From assembly GCA_028823445.1 (NCBI GenBank), contig JAPKBH010000007.1, positions 1-64,000 on the forward strand: 64,000 nucleotides of DNA, given 5' to 3'. The notes beneath the pieces were generated by a model. The model saw only the letters and a list, made by a program, of their open reading frames with translations, did no database searches and was not told the DNA's origin. A program made the translations under genes and the position numbers. This stretch comes from Acidimicrobiales bacterium (GTDB taxonomy: Bacteria > Actinomycetota > Acidimicrobiia > Acidimicrobiales > MedAcidi-G1). Position 1 is the stretch's first letter, and every line of letters starts with the position of its first letter. Below are positions 1-8,560 of this stretch, piece by piece.

Positions 1-591
1 CTCAAAAGCCATGTGCTGGACCCTTTAGAAATGTACGACACGGCTTTCGCGGTGCCCGACGAAAAACTTGACCGGTTTGCCGCCTGCTACATGCCGACTC
101 CCGAAGGGGGCGAACCGGTGCTCATAGACAGCGCAGAAACCAGTTCGTTCCGCAACGATGCTTGGTCCAGCGGCGGTGGCGGCATCGTCTCATCCCTAGA
201 GGACTACCACCGGTTCTGTCAAATGCTGCTCAACGGCGGACGCCACAACGGGCAACAAATTATTGGCCCCCGCACCCTGAACCTCATGATGCGCAACCAC
301 TTGCCCGAAAGCCAAGACCTCGAAGAAGTCGGCGACACCCTGTTTGTTAAAGGCTTGTTTACCGGGGTCGGGTTTGGCCTGGGATTCTCGGTGGTGCAAG
401 ATACCGCCGCCGGCCACCTGCTGGCTAGCGAAGGCGAAGCCTCTTGGGGCGGCATGGCCTCCACTGCTTTTTGGGTCGACCCGAAAGAACAAATCAGCGC
501 CATATTTCTTACCCAACTGGTGCCCTCAAGTACCTACATCAACCTTCGGTGGGACCTCCGCACCTTAGTAAACCAAGCCCTTGTCGACTGA
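1..591 (+). CDS. Serine hydrolase, beta-lactamase/EstB family, C-terminal part (5' cut by window edge)
   Basis: The reading frame is open from the first base, so the gene begins left of the window. The visible 196 residues match the C-terminal half of class C beta-lactamase-like hydrolases (PF00144): the PL-x-M-x-DT-type element (PLEMYDT), the SSGGGGIVSSLEDYHRF turn typical of this family, the GFGLGFSV strand, and a WGGMASTAFWVDP segment near the end that precedes the terminal TQ helix. The SxxK and YxN catalytic motifs should lie upstream and cannot be checked. Such proteins are esterases, peptidases or lactonases as often as true beta-lactamases. The 3' end overlaps the next gene by 11 bases, suggesting one transcript. 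Confidence 0.85.
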   Translation, partial: LKSHVLDPLEMYDTAFAVPDEKLDRFAACYMPTPEGGEPVLIDSAETSSFRNDAWSSGGGGIVSSLEDYHRFCQMLLNGGRHNGQQIIGPRTLNLMMRNHLPESQDLEEVGDTLFVKGLFTGVGFGLGFSVVQDTAAGHLLASEGEASWGGMASTAFWVDPKEQISAIFLTQLVPSSTYINLRWDLRTLVNQALVD

Positions 592-1219
592 AGGGTCCGC
601 TGGCCATAAACCAGAAGTCGGGGTAGGGCCCCACCCGCAACCTTGGCCCGACGACCCTAAGTTCGACCCCGAACTTTTGGCCGAAGGCGACCGCCGTAAC
701 GTCACCGACCGCTTTCGCTACTGGCGCCGAGAAGCCATAGTGGAAGAACTCGACCAGCACCGCCACGACTTTCACGTGGCCATAGAAAACTGGGAACACG
801 ACCTCAACATCGGCACCGTGGTGCGCAATGCCAATGCTTTTCTGGCCGCCGGGGTGCACATCGTGGGGAAAAAACGCTGGAACCGCCGGGGCGCCATGGT
901 CACCGACCGTTACCAACACGTCACCCACCACCCAACCATCGAAGACCTCTTGGCTTGGGCGGCTACCGAAAACCTGCCGGTGATTGGTATCGATAATCTG
1001 CCAGGCTGTGTGCCCCTAGAAACAACCGATTTACCAAAACGATGCGTGCTGCTTCTTGGTCAAGAAGGTCCTGGCCTCTCTGAGCCAGCCCGCCAAGCGG
1101 TAACTAAAGTCTGTTCTATTGCCCAATACGGGTCAACGAGGTCTATAAACGCCGGAGTGGCCTCAGGTATCGCCATGCATGCATGGATACGCCAGCACGC
1201 CAACCCACCCATCCATTAA
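581..1219 (+). CDS. TrmH/SpoU family RNA 2'-O-methyltransferase
   Basis: A 212-residue SPOUT methyltransferase that would transfer a methyl group from SAM to a ribose 2'-OH of tRNA or rRNA. All three SpoU motifs are visible: the N-IGTVVRNANAF motif 1 (about residues 76-87), motif 2 LLLGQEGPGLS and motif 3 with SINAGVASGIA near the C terminus, which forms the trefoil-knot cofactor site. The start is a TTG overlapping the preceding stop region; no ATG or GTG lies before the conserved core, so this start is likely but not certain. Whether the target is tRNA (TrmH) or 23S rRNA (RlmB-like) cannot be decided. Confidence 0.88.
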   Translation: MSTEGSAGHKPEVGVGPHPQPWPDDPKFDPELLAEGDRRNVTDRFRYWRREAIVEELDQHRHDFHVAIENWEHDLNIGTVVRNANAFLAAGVHIVGKKRWNRRGAMVTDRYQHVTHHPTIEDLLAWAATENLPVIGIDNLPGCVPLETTDLPKRCVLLLGQEGPGLSEPARQAVTKVCSIAQYGSTRSINAGVASGIAMHAWIRQHANPPIH

Positions 1220-1290
1220 AAACCGACCACGGTGATTGGCCTCCCGGGTCAAACCGACTAGGTTTCAGAGAAACCAAAAACGGAGACAAA

Positions 1291-1794
1291 ATGTCTGAAC
1301 GCGAAGAAATGGATTGGGTTAAATACGGCACGGCCGTGCGGTCTTTAGCCCAGATGGTGGCCGACGACGGTTACCGCCCCGACATGATCCTGGCCATCGT
1401 GCGCGGCGGCATGTTCGTGGCCGGCTCGCTGGGTTACGCCATGGCAGTAAAAAACCTGTACGTCATGAACGTGGAGTACTACTCCGGGGTCGACGAACGC
1501 CACGACTTGCCTATTGTGTTGCCTCCCTACGTGGACTGGGTAGATCTAAAGAAAGCCAAGATTCTCATCGCCGACGACGTAGCCGACACCGGCCATACCT
1601 TGGCTTTGGTGCGTGAAACAGCGTTAGAACAAGTTGCCGAAGTGCGTTCGGCCGTGCTGTACCAAAAATCTCATTCGGTAGTGGACTGCGAATACGTGTG
1701 GAAACACACGGACCAGTGGATCAACTTCCCCTGGTCAACCGAACCGCCGGTAGTGGACCTTGCTGAAGGCGGCCACCAAGCCCTCGACGCTTAA
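1291..1794 (+). CDS. Purine-type phosphoribosyltransferase
   Basis: A 167-residue type I phosphoribosyltransferase. The PRPP-binding loop KILIADDVADTGHTL (residues 90-104) is clear, and AIVRGGMFVAG (about 35-45) is the N-terminal substrate/PPi loop. Size and pattern fit xanthine-guanine or hypoxanthine phosphoribosyltransferases, which salvage free bases to nucleotides, but no residue fixes the base. I chose ATG 1291 because an AGGAG-like ggagac lies 5 bases upstream; the frame is open further upstream without a good start. It lies one gene from a heterocycle catabolic island, so base salvage next to base breakdown is a reasonable inference. Confidence 0.85.
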   Translation: MSEREEMDWVKYGTAVRSLAQMVADDGYRPDMILAIVRGGMFVAGSLGYAMAVKNLYVMNVEYYSGVDERHDLPIVLPPYVDWVDLKKAKILIADDVADTGHTLALVRETALEQVAEVRSAVLYQKSHSVVDCEYVWKHTDQWINFPWSTEPPVVDLAEGGHQALDA

Positions 1795-3236
1795 GCGTGA
1801 ATAGCGGCTCGTCGGGCCGACCAGTTGACGGCCTCTTCAAGTTGAGTGCCTACTGAAATAAGCAAGTCTTCTCGCCCGTAAGCGGCTACTAATTGCACCC
1901 CTATGGGTAAGCCATCGGATTGCCCGGTTGGCAACGTAATAGCCGGCTGACCGGTGGTATTAAAAGGCGAAGTAAACACGGCGTAAGGCAACGAGCGCCG
2001 CGAGGCCCGCACCGGGTCATCTTTGCTGGCGGTCAGTTCGCCGATTTTCGGGGGAGGCGCCGCCGTGGTCGGGGTAAGCAACAAGTCGAAGCCACCTTCC
2101 CACCATGAAAGTACGGCCCGCCGAAAGGTGCCCATGGCGGCTTGCGCTTTGGCGTAATCCACCGCTGAAATGCTTCGCCCTCGGCCACTCAAAGCCCAGT
2201 TGCCGGGTTCGATGTCTTCTTCAGTAATAGGTCGCCCTAATTGTTCGCTGAGGTACTCCAACCCCATAACCGAACCCACCGCCCAGGTGGCGTTAAAAGC
2301 GTCGGCCATGGCGTGCATTTCGTCCAAAGCCTGCGGGTGACTTTCGCTGACCTGATGGCCCATCGACTCGAGCAACTGAGCAGCCTGCAAAGTACCGGCC
2401 GCACAATCGGGGTGCACGGCAGCCATGGAGTGCTCGTTCCAAATGCCGATACGTAGCGGCCCCGGGTTGGCCCCGACTTGTTTGGCATAAGGGCGACCAA
2501 AGTCTGGAGCCACCACCCCGTCGCCCAAGAAAGGAATCGCCGTGGCATCTAAAATGGCCGCCGTGTCACGCATGGTGTGGCTCACCACGTGTTGAATGCT
2601 CAAACCCCATTCTTCTCGCGGCCCCATAGAGATACGACCCCGGGAAGGCTTAAGGCCCACCAAACCGCACATGGCGGCGGGAATACGAATGCTGCCTCCA
2701 CCGTCGCTGGCATTAGCGGCCGGCACCATGCCCGAAGCGACAGCTGCTGCGGCTCCGCCCGACGAGCCACCGGTGCCGTACTCGGGGTTCCAAGGGTTGC
2801 GGGTGGGCCCGTAAGCCAACGGCTCGGTAGTGGCCACCGTGCCCAATTCGGGGGTGTTGGTGCGCCCCACATTGATAAAGCCCGCTTCTTTATAACGCTG
2901 CACCATGTTGGAGTCGTTGCTGCCGGTGAAGTTGGCGTCTTTCAGGGCCTGGGCGCCAAAGTGGTGGGGTTGGCCGGCTTCTTCGGCCCACAGGTCTTTA
3001 AGAAGCATGGGAACGCCCCGAAAAGGCCCATCGGGCAATTCCGGCGATGCCGCCAGTTCAAGCGCTTGTTCGTACTGTTTATGGATAACTGCATTTAGTG
3101 TCTCGTTGTTGGCTTCAATGCGGTCAATGGTGGCTTGAATGCATTCCACCGGGGAAAGATCACCTTGGGCAATGCGTTGGGCCATGCCCACCGCATCAAG
3201 GTGAGCGAGTTCGTCAGGAGCAGGCGTTTCGGTCAT
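1791..3236 (-). CDS. Amidase signature family hydrolase
   Basis: A 481-residue amidase (PF01425) hydrolysing a C-N amide bond. The Ser-cisSer-Lys triad is visible: Lys80 in PMLLKDL, the cis-serine in GGSSGG (about 156-161), and the nucleophile Ser182 in DGGGSIRIPA. Length is normal. ATG 3236 was preferred over an ATG seven codons upstream because the family starts close to this point. The gene follows the HTH_22 regulator on the same strand with 24 bases between, so it forms the leftward arm of the divergent island and probably hydrolyses an amide in the same pathway. The 3' end overlaps the phosphoribosyltransferase by 4 bases, tail to tail. Confidence 0.9.
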   Translation of the reverse strand: MTETPAPDELAHLDAVGMAQRIAQGDLSPVECIQATIDRIEANNETLNAVIHKQYEQALELAASPELPDGPFRGVPMLLKDLWAEEAGQPHHFGAQALKDANFTGSNDSNMVQRYKEAGFINVGRTNTPELGTVATTEPLAYGPTRNPWNPEYGTGGSSGGAAAAVASGMVPAANASDGGGSIRIPAAMCGLVGLKPSRGRISMGPREEWGLSIQHVVSHTMRDTAAILDATAIPFLGDGVVAPDFGRPYAKQVGANPGPLRIGIWNEHSMAAVHPDCAAGTLQAAQLLESMGHQVSESHPQALDEMHAMADAFNATWAVGSVMGLEYLSEQLGRPITEEDIEPGNWALSGRGRSISAVDYAKAQAAMGTFRRAVLSWWEGGFDLLLTPTTAAPPPKIGELTASKDDPVRASRRSLPYAVFTSPFNTTGQPAITLPTGQSDGLPIGVQLVAAYGREDLLISVGTQLEEAVNWSARRAAIHA

Positions 3237-3260
3237 AACCCGACGGTAGCCGGTCAAGGG

Positions 3261-3647
3261 CTAAGAGTTCGCCTCGGCGTGTTCAAGATAGTTGTAGACA
3301 GTAAAACGGCTAACTCCGAGGGCTTCGGCTACTTCTTCGACCGACTTGCGCAAAGTAAAAGCTCCCCACTCGTTTAGTAAAGCCACCGTTTGCTGCTTTT
3401 GGATGCGAGTCATTTCGGAACGACTGGCCCCGATTTCTTGTTCGGCGGCCGTTAAAAGATGCGCTAAGGCTTGGTGAAGGTCTGGGCGCCGCAACCCACC
3501 CACCACCTGGCCCTCCCATTCCAAAGGCAAGTCGCTTTCGGTAAGTTCATCAACAGCAAGCAAACGAGCACCCAAAGCTTCGGCTGCCGGGGCCAGCGCT
3601 TTAAGAAAAGGATGCAGAGGTTCAGACACGTTTCTAGCGTAGCCCAT
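3261..3647 (-). CDS. HTH_22 (DauR/YheO-type) transcriptional regulator, short form
   Basis: A 128-residue protein whose C-terminal 45 residues form the HTH_22 domain seen in DauR and YheO: the helix pair around FTLRKSVEEVAEALGVSR followed by FTVYNYLEHAE. The N-terminal 65 residues are shorter than the usual YheO-like PAS domain and I do not recognise them as such, so ligand sensing is uncertain. It is divergently transcribed from the molybdenum-hydroxylase operon, with only 47 bases between starts, and precedes the amidase on its own strand. It is therefore the obvious candidate regulator of both arms. A GTG at 3629 is an alternative start. Confidence 0.8.
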   Translation of the reverse strand: MGYARNVSEPLHPFLKALAPAAEALGARLLAVDELTESDLPLEWEGQVVGGLRRPDLHQALAHLLTAAEQEIGASRSEMTRIQKQQTVALLNEWGAFTLRKSVEEVAEALGVSRFTVYNYLEHAEANS

Positions 3648-3655
3648 TCTTTAAC

Positions 3656-3675
3656 GTTGACAAAATGTTGAAAAA
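3656..3675. promoter_or_regulatory. Tandem GTTGAnAAA repeat in the divergent promoter (candidate operator)
   Basis: Between the regulator and the operon, GTTGACAAA (3656-3664) and GTTGAAAAA (3667-3675) form a direct repeat at 11-base spacing, about one helical turn. The first copy contains TTGACA at 3657-3662, a perfect -35 hexamer on the plus strand, although no convincing -10 follows at 16-18 bases. Same-face spacing is what a dimeric or side-by-side regulator would need. The role is an inference from position. Confidence 0.4.
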
Positions 3676-3694
3676 CGGGCAGCATGGGAGTCTT

Positions 3695-4549
3695 ATGTCA
3701 ATAACTATCGCCCGATCGCTAGACCACGCTCTAACGACCCTGCACGAAAACCCCGATGCCCTGATTCTGGCCGGCGGAACCGACCTCATGGTGCAAATAA
3801 ACCGTGGCTACCTCAACGAACTTTCTACAGTCATCGCCGTAAACCGCATCCCCGAACTTCAAGGCTGGAAACAACAAGACGACACCTTGGTTTTGGGCGC
3901 TGGCCTGACCTACGCCGAAATGGAAAAAAGCGACTTCGCCGCCGTGGCCCCCGCCCTTGCCCAAGCAGCCCGAACCGTCGGCTCGCCACAAATACGCAAC
4001 GCCGGCACCCTCGGAGGCAACCTGGGCACCGCCTCGCCGGCGGGCGACACCCTTCCCGTGCTGGCCGCCTTAGATGCCGTGATATGCCTGCGCTCGGCCC
4101 AGGGCGCACGCCGCCTGCCCATCCTCGAGTTCATCACCGGAGTAAAAAACAATGCCCGCCAACCCGGGGAACTCATCGAAGAAGTACATATACCTGCCGC
4201 TCAAGGGCATCAAGAGTTCTGCAAAATAGGACCCCGCAACGCCATGGTTATTTCCGTGGCCTCATTGGCTCTGATAGTGGACCAACAAAACAAAAAAGTA
4301 CGCCTCGGCCTCGGCACGGTCGGTCCGGTACCCCTACGCCCCGCCGAAGCCGAAGAACACCTCAGCACCAACGTCAACTGGGCGGCCAACACCGTGTCTG
4401 CCGCCACCCTTGACCAGTTCTCTACCCTGGCTGCCGCCGCCGCTCGACCGATAGACGACCATCGAGGCACCGCCGCCTACCGGCGCCACGCCATCGGCGT
4501 CATGGCTCGCCGCACCGCCGCCCGAGCCTTTACTGAGGAAACAGCATGA
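3695..4549 (+). CDS. Molybdenum hydroxylase FAD-binding subunit (XdhB/CoxM type)
   Basis: A 284-residue FAD_binding_5 plus CO_deh_flav_C protein. It carries the flavin pyrophosphate motifs ALILAGGTDLMVQ (near residue 30) and GTLGGNLGTASPAGDTLP (near 110), as in xanthine dehydrogenase medium subunits. It passes electrons from the 2Fe-2S subunit to NAD or another acceptor. ATG 3695 was chosen because GGGAG sits 4 bases upstream and homology starts here. It is the first gene of an operon whose next genes overlap by ATGA. It is also the only FAD subunit in the window, although two molybdopterin partners are present. Confidence 0.93.
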   Translation: MSITIARSLDHALTTLHENPDALILAGGTDLMVQINRGYLNELSTVIAVNRIPELQGWKQQDDTLVLGAGLTYAEMEKSDFAAVAPALAQAARTVGSPQIRNAGTLGGNLGTASPAGDTLPVLAALDAVICLRSAQGARRLPILEFITGVKNNARQPGELIEEVHIPAAQGHQEFCKIGPRNAMVISVASLALIVDQQNKKVRLGLGTVGPVPLRPAEAEEHLSTNVNWAANTVSAATLDQFSTLAAAAARPIDDHRGTAAYRRHAIGVMARRTAARAFTEETA

Positions 4550-5031
4550 CCACCAATCACTACACCTTGAAGGTCAACGGCAAAGAACACCAAGTGGCTG
4601 ATGCTTGGGCCGGCGAAAGCTTGCTCTGGGTGCTGCGCGAACGCTTAGGTTTACCCGGAGCAAAAAATGCTTGCGAAGAAGGGGAATGCGGCTCGTGTTC
4701 GGTGCGCATCGACGACGAAGTGGTTTGCGGTTGCCTGGTGTTGGCCGCCACCGCTGTGGACTGTGAAATAACCACCATTGAAGGTCTGGCCCCCGAAGGC
4801 GAACTGGTAGACGTACAAGAAGCGTTCATTGAAGCCGGAGCCGTGCAATGCGGGTTCTGCACCCCCGGACTCTTGGTAACTATTGACAAACTGCTGGAAA
4901 CCAACAACCAACCCGATGACCTCACGGTACGCGAAGCCATCAGCGGCAACCTGTGTCGCTGCACCGGTTACGGCCGCATCCTCGAAGCAGTCAACTTGGC
5001 CGCCGCCAAACGGCGAGAAGCCACCTCATGA
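4546..5031 (+). CDS. Molybdenum hydroxylase 2Fe-2S subunit (XdhC/CoxS type)
   Basis: A 161-residue two-cluster ferredoxin subunit. The N-terminal plant-type cluster uses the cysteines in ACEEGECGSCSV plus a later VCGC. The C-terminal helical cluster uses VQCGFCTPGLL and NLCRCTGYGRI. Length and spacing are standard for the xanthine dehydrogenase/CO dehydrogenase family. It links the molybdenum site to FAD. Start and stop overlap both neighbours by 4 bases (ATGA), implying translational coupling and fixed stoichiometry with the FAD and molybdopterin subunits. Confidence 0.95.
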   Translation: MTTNHYTLKVNGKEHQVADAWAGESLLWVLRERLGLPGAKNACEEGECGSCSVRIDDEVVCGCLVLAATAVDCEITTIEGLAPEGELVDVQEAFIEAGAVQCGFCTPGLLVTIDKLLETNNQPDDLTVREAISGNLCRCTGYGRILEAVNLAAAKRREATS

Positions 5032-7307
5032 CCGACATCCAAATCACCTCCCCGGTAAGCGCTCCCCGTATCGGTGAGTCAGCACCCCGCCCCGACGGTG
5101 TCCCTAAAGTCACCGGAACGTTCACTTTTTCTAGCGACCTGTGGCATAACAACATGTTGTGGGGCGGAACCCTGCGTTCTCCGCACCCCTCGGCCAACAT
5201 TAAAAGCATTGACATCAGCGGCGCCTTGGCCATCAACGGGGTCAGCGCCGTACTCACTCACACCGACGTGCCTGGCTCCCTGCTTTACGGCCTTGAACAC
5301 GCCGACCAACCAGTATTGGCCGCCGACGTAGTGCGCTACGAAGGAGAATCAGTAGCCATCGTGGCCGCCGACCACCCCGAAACAGTACGCCGAGCCCTGG
5401 CAGCCATCGTGGTGGACTACCAAGTAACGGCCCCCCTGGTAGACCCCGAGGCCGCCGAACAAGCCGAACCCATCCACCCCGACGGCAACTTGATACGCCG
5501 CCTACGCCTGCGCCACGGCGACCAAAACATACAAGGCGAAATACAAGTCGAAGGCACCTACGAAGTAGGCATGCAGGACCAAGCCTTCTTAGGACCGGAA
5601 TCCGGCTTGGCGCTACCCAGCGAAGACGGTGGGGTAGAACTCTTTGTCTCCACCCAATGGCTGCATTCCGACCGCGACCAGGTAGCCGTTTGTTTGGGGC
5701 TACCTCCTGAAAAAGTTCGTTTTACCCTGTCGGGCGTCGGCGGTGCTTTCGGCGCCCGCGAAGACCTCAGCCTGCACGCCCACCTGTGCCTGCTAGCCCT
5801 CCACACCGGACGGCCAGTAAAAATGGTGTACTCCCGAGAAGAGTCATTTCACGGCCACGTGCATCGCCACCCGGCTCGCATGTGGTACCGCCACCACGCC
5901 GACACCGACGGCAACCTGTTGCGGGTCGAAGCCCGGTTAATCCTCGATGGCGGCGCTTACGCCTCCTCCAGCGGAGCGGTCATCTCTAACGCCACCTGCT
6001 TTGCCGCCGGCCCCTACCTCATCCCCAGCGCCGACATCGACGGGGCAGTGGTGCGCACCAACAACCCACCTTGTGGAGCAATGCGAGGCTTCGGTGCGGT
6101 ACAAACCTGCGTCGGGCACGAAGCCCAAATGGACAAACTGGCCGCCGCTCTCGGCATGGACCCAGTAGAACTCCGGCTAAAAAATGCTTTAAAAAGTGGC
6201 GACAAATTACTCACCGGCCAAACGATCACCGGTGCCGCTCCGGTAGCCGAGGTAATCAAAAGCTGTGTTGACCACCCCTCAACGTTGATACCCAGCGACG
6301 ACATGATGTCGTTGCCCGGAGGCGCCGGCCGCACTGCCGACCCTCACCACATAGTGCGCGGCCAAGCCATGGCCGTGGGCTTCAAAAACCTGCTCTTTTC
6401 TGAAGGCTTCGACGACTACAGTTCGGCCATCTGCCACCTCGTTGATGGCGTAGCCACCATCACCTGCGCCTGTGCAGAAGTTGGCCAAGGGTTCGTCACC
6501 CTGGCCCAACAAATCACCCGAGAAGTTCTCGGCGTTGAAGAAGTCATCTTGGCCCCCGCCGCTACCGCCACCGTGGGGTCCGCCGGGTCAACTTCGGCCA
6601 GTCGACAAACCTGGATGTCTGGGGGAGCAGTGCAAAAAGCCTGCGAAGCGGTGCGCCAACAACTCCTTGAACGCATCGCCGACCAACACCAAGTAAATCT
6701 CGACGACCTGGTGCTGGTAGACGGCCAAATAGTTTCCCTCTCCGGAAACTTCTCGCTAGACCTGGCTACGGCAACCACAGAACCCTTAGAAGCAGACATC
6801 GAATATCACCATGCACCCACTTACCCGGTAGACGAAAACGGCCAAGGTGACGCCCACGTTTCGTTCGCCTTCGCCGCCCACCGTGCAGTAGTAGACGTCG
6901 ACCCAGAGTTGGGTCTGGTCAAAGTAGTTGAATTGACCACCTCCCAAGATGTCGGCCGCCTCTTGAACCCCCTCCAAGCAGTCGGACAACTCGAAGGCGG
7001 CGCCTCACAAGGAGTCGGCCTGGCCGTTATGGAAGAAGTACTGGTCACCGAGGGCCGTATTCGCAACGCCTCGTTCACCGACTATCTCATACCCACCGCA
7101 TTAGATATGCCCCCGGTAGAAATAGCCGCCTTTATTGAACAACCCGAACCCGGAGCACCCTTCGGCGCCAAAGGCATCGGCGAACCCCCATCCATATCTT
7201 CTACCGCAGCCGTGGTAGCCGCCTTACGAGACGCCACCAAACGAGAGTTGCCGCGGGTACCGGTGCGCCCCACCGACATCGTGCAACTAGAAGACGACAC
7301 CCCATGA
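5028..7307 (+). CDS. Molybdenum hydroxylase molybdopterin-binding large subunit (XdhA/CoxL type)
   Basis: A 759-residue catalytic subunit with the aldehyde oxidase/xanthine dehydrogenase a/b hammerhead domain (about 20-130) and the molybdopterin-binding domains behind it. Visible motifs are GVGGAFGARED, the CGAMRGFGA loop and the terminal KGIGEPP, whose glutamate is the general base that activates the Mo-bound hydroxyl. It should hydroxylate a C-H next to a ring nitrogen or an aldehyde. ATG 5028 overlaps the previous stop (ATGA); the frame extends 75 bases upstream only inside the preceding gene. The CoxL-specific VAYRC active-site loop of CO dehydrogenase was not seen, so a heterocycle or aldehyde substrate is more likely than CO. 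Confidence 0.93.
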   Translation: MTDIQITSPVSAPRIGESAPRPDGVPKVTGTFTFSSDLWHNNMLWGGTLRSPHPSANIKSIDISGALAINGVSAVLTHTDVPGSLLYGLEHADQPVLAADVVRYEGESVAIVAADHPETVRRALAAIVVDYQVTAPLVDPEAAEQAEPIHPDGNLIRRLRLRHGDQNIQGEIQVEGTYEVGMQDQAFLGPESGLALPSEDGGVELFVSTQWLHSDRDQVAVCLGLPPEKVRFTLSGVGGAFGAREDLSLHAHLCLLALHTGRPVKMVYSREESFHGHVHRHPARMWYRHHADTDGNLLRVEARLILDGGAYASSSGAVISNATCFAAGPYLIPSADIDGAVVRTNNPPCGAMRGFGAVQTCVGHEAQMDKLAAALGMDPVELRLKNALKSGDKLLTGQTITGAAPVAEVIKSCVDHPSTLIPSDDMMSLPGGAGRTADPHHIVRGQAMAVGFKNLLFSEGFDDYSSAICHLVDGVATITCACAEVGQGFVTLAQQITREVLGVEEVILAPAATATVGSAGSTSASRQTWMSGGAVQKACEAVRQQLLERIADQHQVNLDDLVLVDGQIVSLSGNFSLDLATATTEPLEADIEYHHAPTYPVDENGQGDAHVSFAFAAHRAVVDVDPELGLVKVVELTTSQDVGRLLNPLQAVGQLEGGASQGVGLAVMEEVLVTEGRIRNASFTDYLIPTALDMPPVEIAAFIEQPEPGAPFGAKGIGEPPSISSTAAVVAALRDATKRELPRVPVRPTDIVQLEDDTP

Positions 7308-8560
7308 GCCACCAAGACCTACGCATAAACGAAAACCGCCTCATGCAACGCATCGAGGACCTGGCCGCCATCGGTGCCCTCGGAGAAACCGGCTCATGCC
7401 GCTTGGCGCTCACCGACGAAGACCGAGACGGCCGAGACCTGGTGGTTACCTGGATGCGCGATTTGGGCCTCGAAGTCACCATCGACGGCATCGGCAACGT
7501 GACGGCCACCCGCCCCGGCCGCAACCCCGGCCCCGCCACCATGACCGGCAGCCACATCGACACCGTGGCCACCGGTGGCCGCTACGACGGCAACCTTGGG
7601 GTTCTCGCCGGCCTCGAAGTGCTTGAAACGTTGAGCGAAAACAACAGAGAAACCCAATACGCCATGGGAGTAGCGTTTTTCACCGACGAAGAAGGCGCAC
7701 GCTTTGCCCCCGACATGTTAGGCAGCCTGGTCTACGTGGGCGGCATGGCCCTCGAACAAGCCCTAGACATCGAAGGAATCGACGGCACCATCGTCGGAGA
7801 AGAACTCGACCGCATCGGCTACCGCGGCCCCGGCCCCTGCCCCGGAACACCCCCCCGAGCCTTCGTGGAACTCCACATAGAACAAGGCCCCTTGCTGGAA
7901 GTAGAAAACACCACCATCGGAGCAGTCACCGGTGTGCAAGGCATTTCGTGGACCGAATACACCATCACCGGGCAATCCAACCATGCCGGAACGACCCCCA
8001 TGCACCTCCGCCACGACGCCGGATACGTAGCAGCCAAAATCGCTGTCACCGCCCGAGAACTCGCCGACCGCATGGGCGGCCGCCAAGTCAGCACGGTAGG
8101 GCGCATAAAACTCCACCCCGATTTGGTGAACGTAGTAGCCGGCCAAGCCACCATGACCGTCGACCTCCGCAACACCGACGAAGCCCTCTTAAAATCTGCC
8201 GAAGCAGAAATTGCTGCTTGTGTAGAGCAACTTCAACAAAGCGAAGGGGTAACCATTACCTCGCGCACCTTGGCCCGCTTCGAACCCGTGGTCTTCGACC
8301 CCCAGGTAGTGGCCACCGTAGAAGCAGTCGCCCAACGCCTCGGCCATTCGGCAACCACCATGCCCTCCGGCGCCGGTCACGATGCCCAAATGATGGCCCG
8401 GGTTTGCCCAACCGGCATGGTGTTCGTACCCAGCAAAGACGGCATTAGCCACAACCCGGCCGAACACACCGACCGAAAAGACCTGACCGCCGGCGCCGAC
8501 GTATTGTTACAAACCATGCTGGCCCTTGACGCAACCGACTTCACCGGAGACACCGCATGA
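7304..8560 (+). CDS. M20-family N-carbamoylase / allantoate amidohydrolase-like hydrolase
   Basis: A 418-residue zinc hydrolase of the HyuC/AllC group. Metal ligands can be read: His84 and Asp86 in GSHIDTV, Asp95 in GGRYDGNLGV, and the acidic pair in FTDEEGARF. SGAGHDAQMMA near the C terminus holds the last ligand region, and the family SNHAGTTPM motif is present. These enzymes hydrolyse N-carbamoyl-L-amino acids, allantoate or ureidoglycolate, releasing ammonia and CO2. Coupled by ATGA overlaps to the hydroxylase upstream and to a DCase-like enzyme downstream, it probably processes a ureido intermediate after ring opening. The exact substrate is not fixed by sequence. Confidence 0.9.
   Translation: MSHQDLRINENRLMQRIEDLAAIGALGETGSCRLALTDEDRDGRDLVVTWMRDLGLEVTIDGIGNVTATRPGRNPGPATMTGSHIDTVATGGRYDGNLGVLAGLEVLETLSENNRETQYAMGVAFFTDEEGARFAPDMLGSLVYVGGMALEQALDIEGIDGTIVGEELDRIGYRGPGPCPGTPPRAFVELHIEQGPLLEVENTTIGAVTGVQGISWTEYTITGQSNHAGTTPMHLRHDAGYVAAKIAVTARELADRMGGRQVSTVGRIKLHPDLVNVVAGQATMTVDLRNTDEALLKSAEAEIAACVEQLQQSEGVTITSRTLARFEPVVFDPQVVATVEAVAQRLGHSATTMPSGAGHDAQMMARVCPTGMVFVPSKDGISHNPAEHTDRKDLTAGADVLLQTMLALDATDFTGDTA

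Noticed and set aside
4953-5027. N-terminal extension of the molybdopterin subunit from an upstream start
   Set aside because: The extra 25 residues lie wholly inside the 2Fe-2S gene, are not family-like, and ATG 5028 has the same ATGA overlap as its neighbours.
5028-7307. Aerobic CO dehydrogenase large subunit (CoxL)
   Set aside because: The VAYRC active-site loop of form I CoxL was not found, and the neighbourhood is N-heterocycle and ureido hydrolysis, not CO oxidation.
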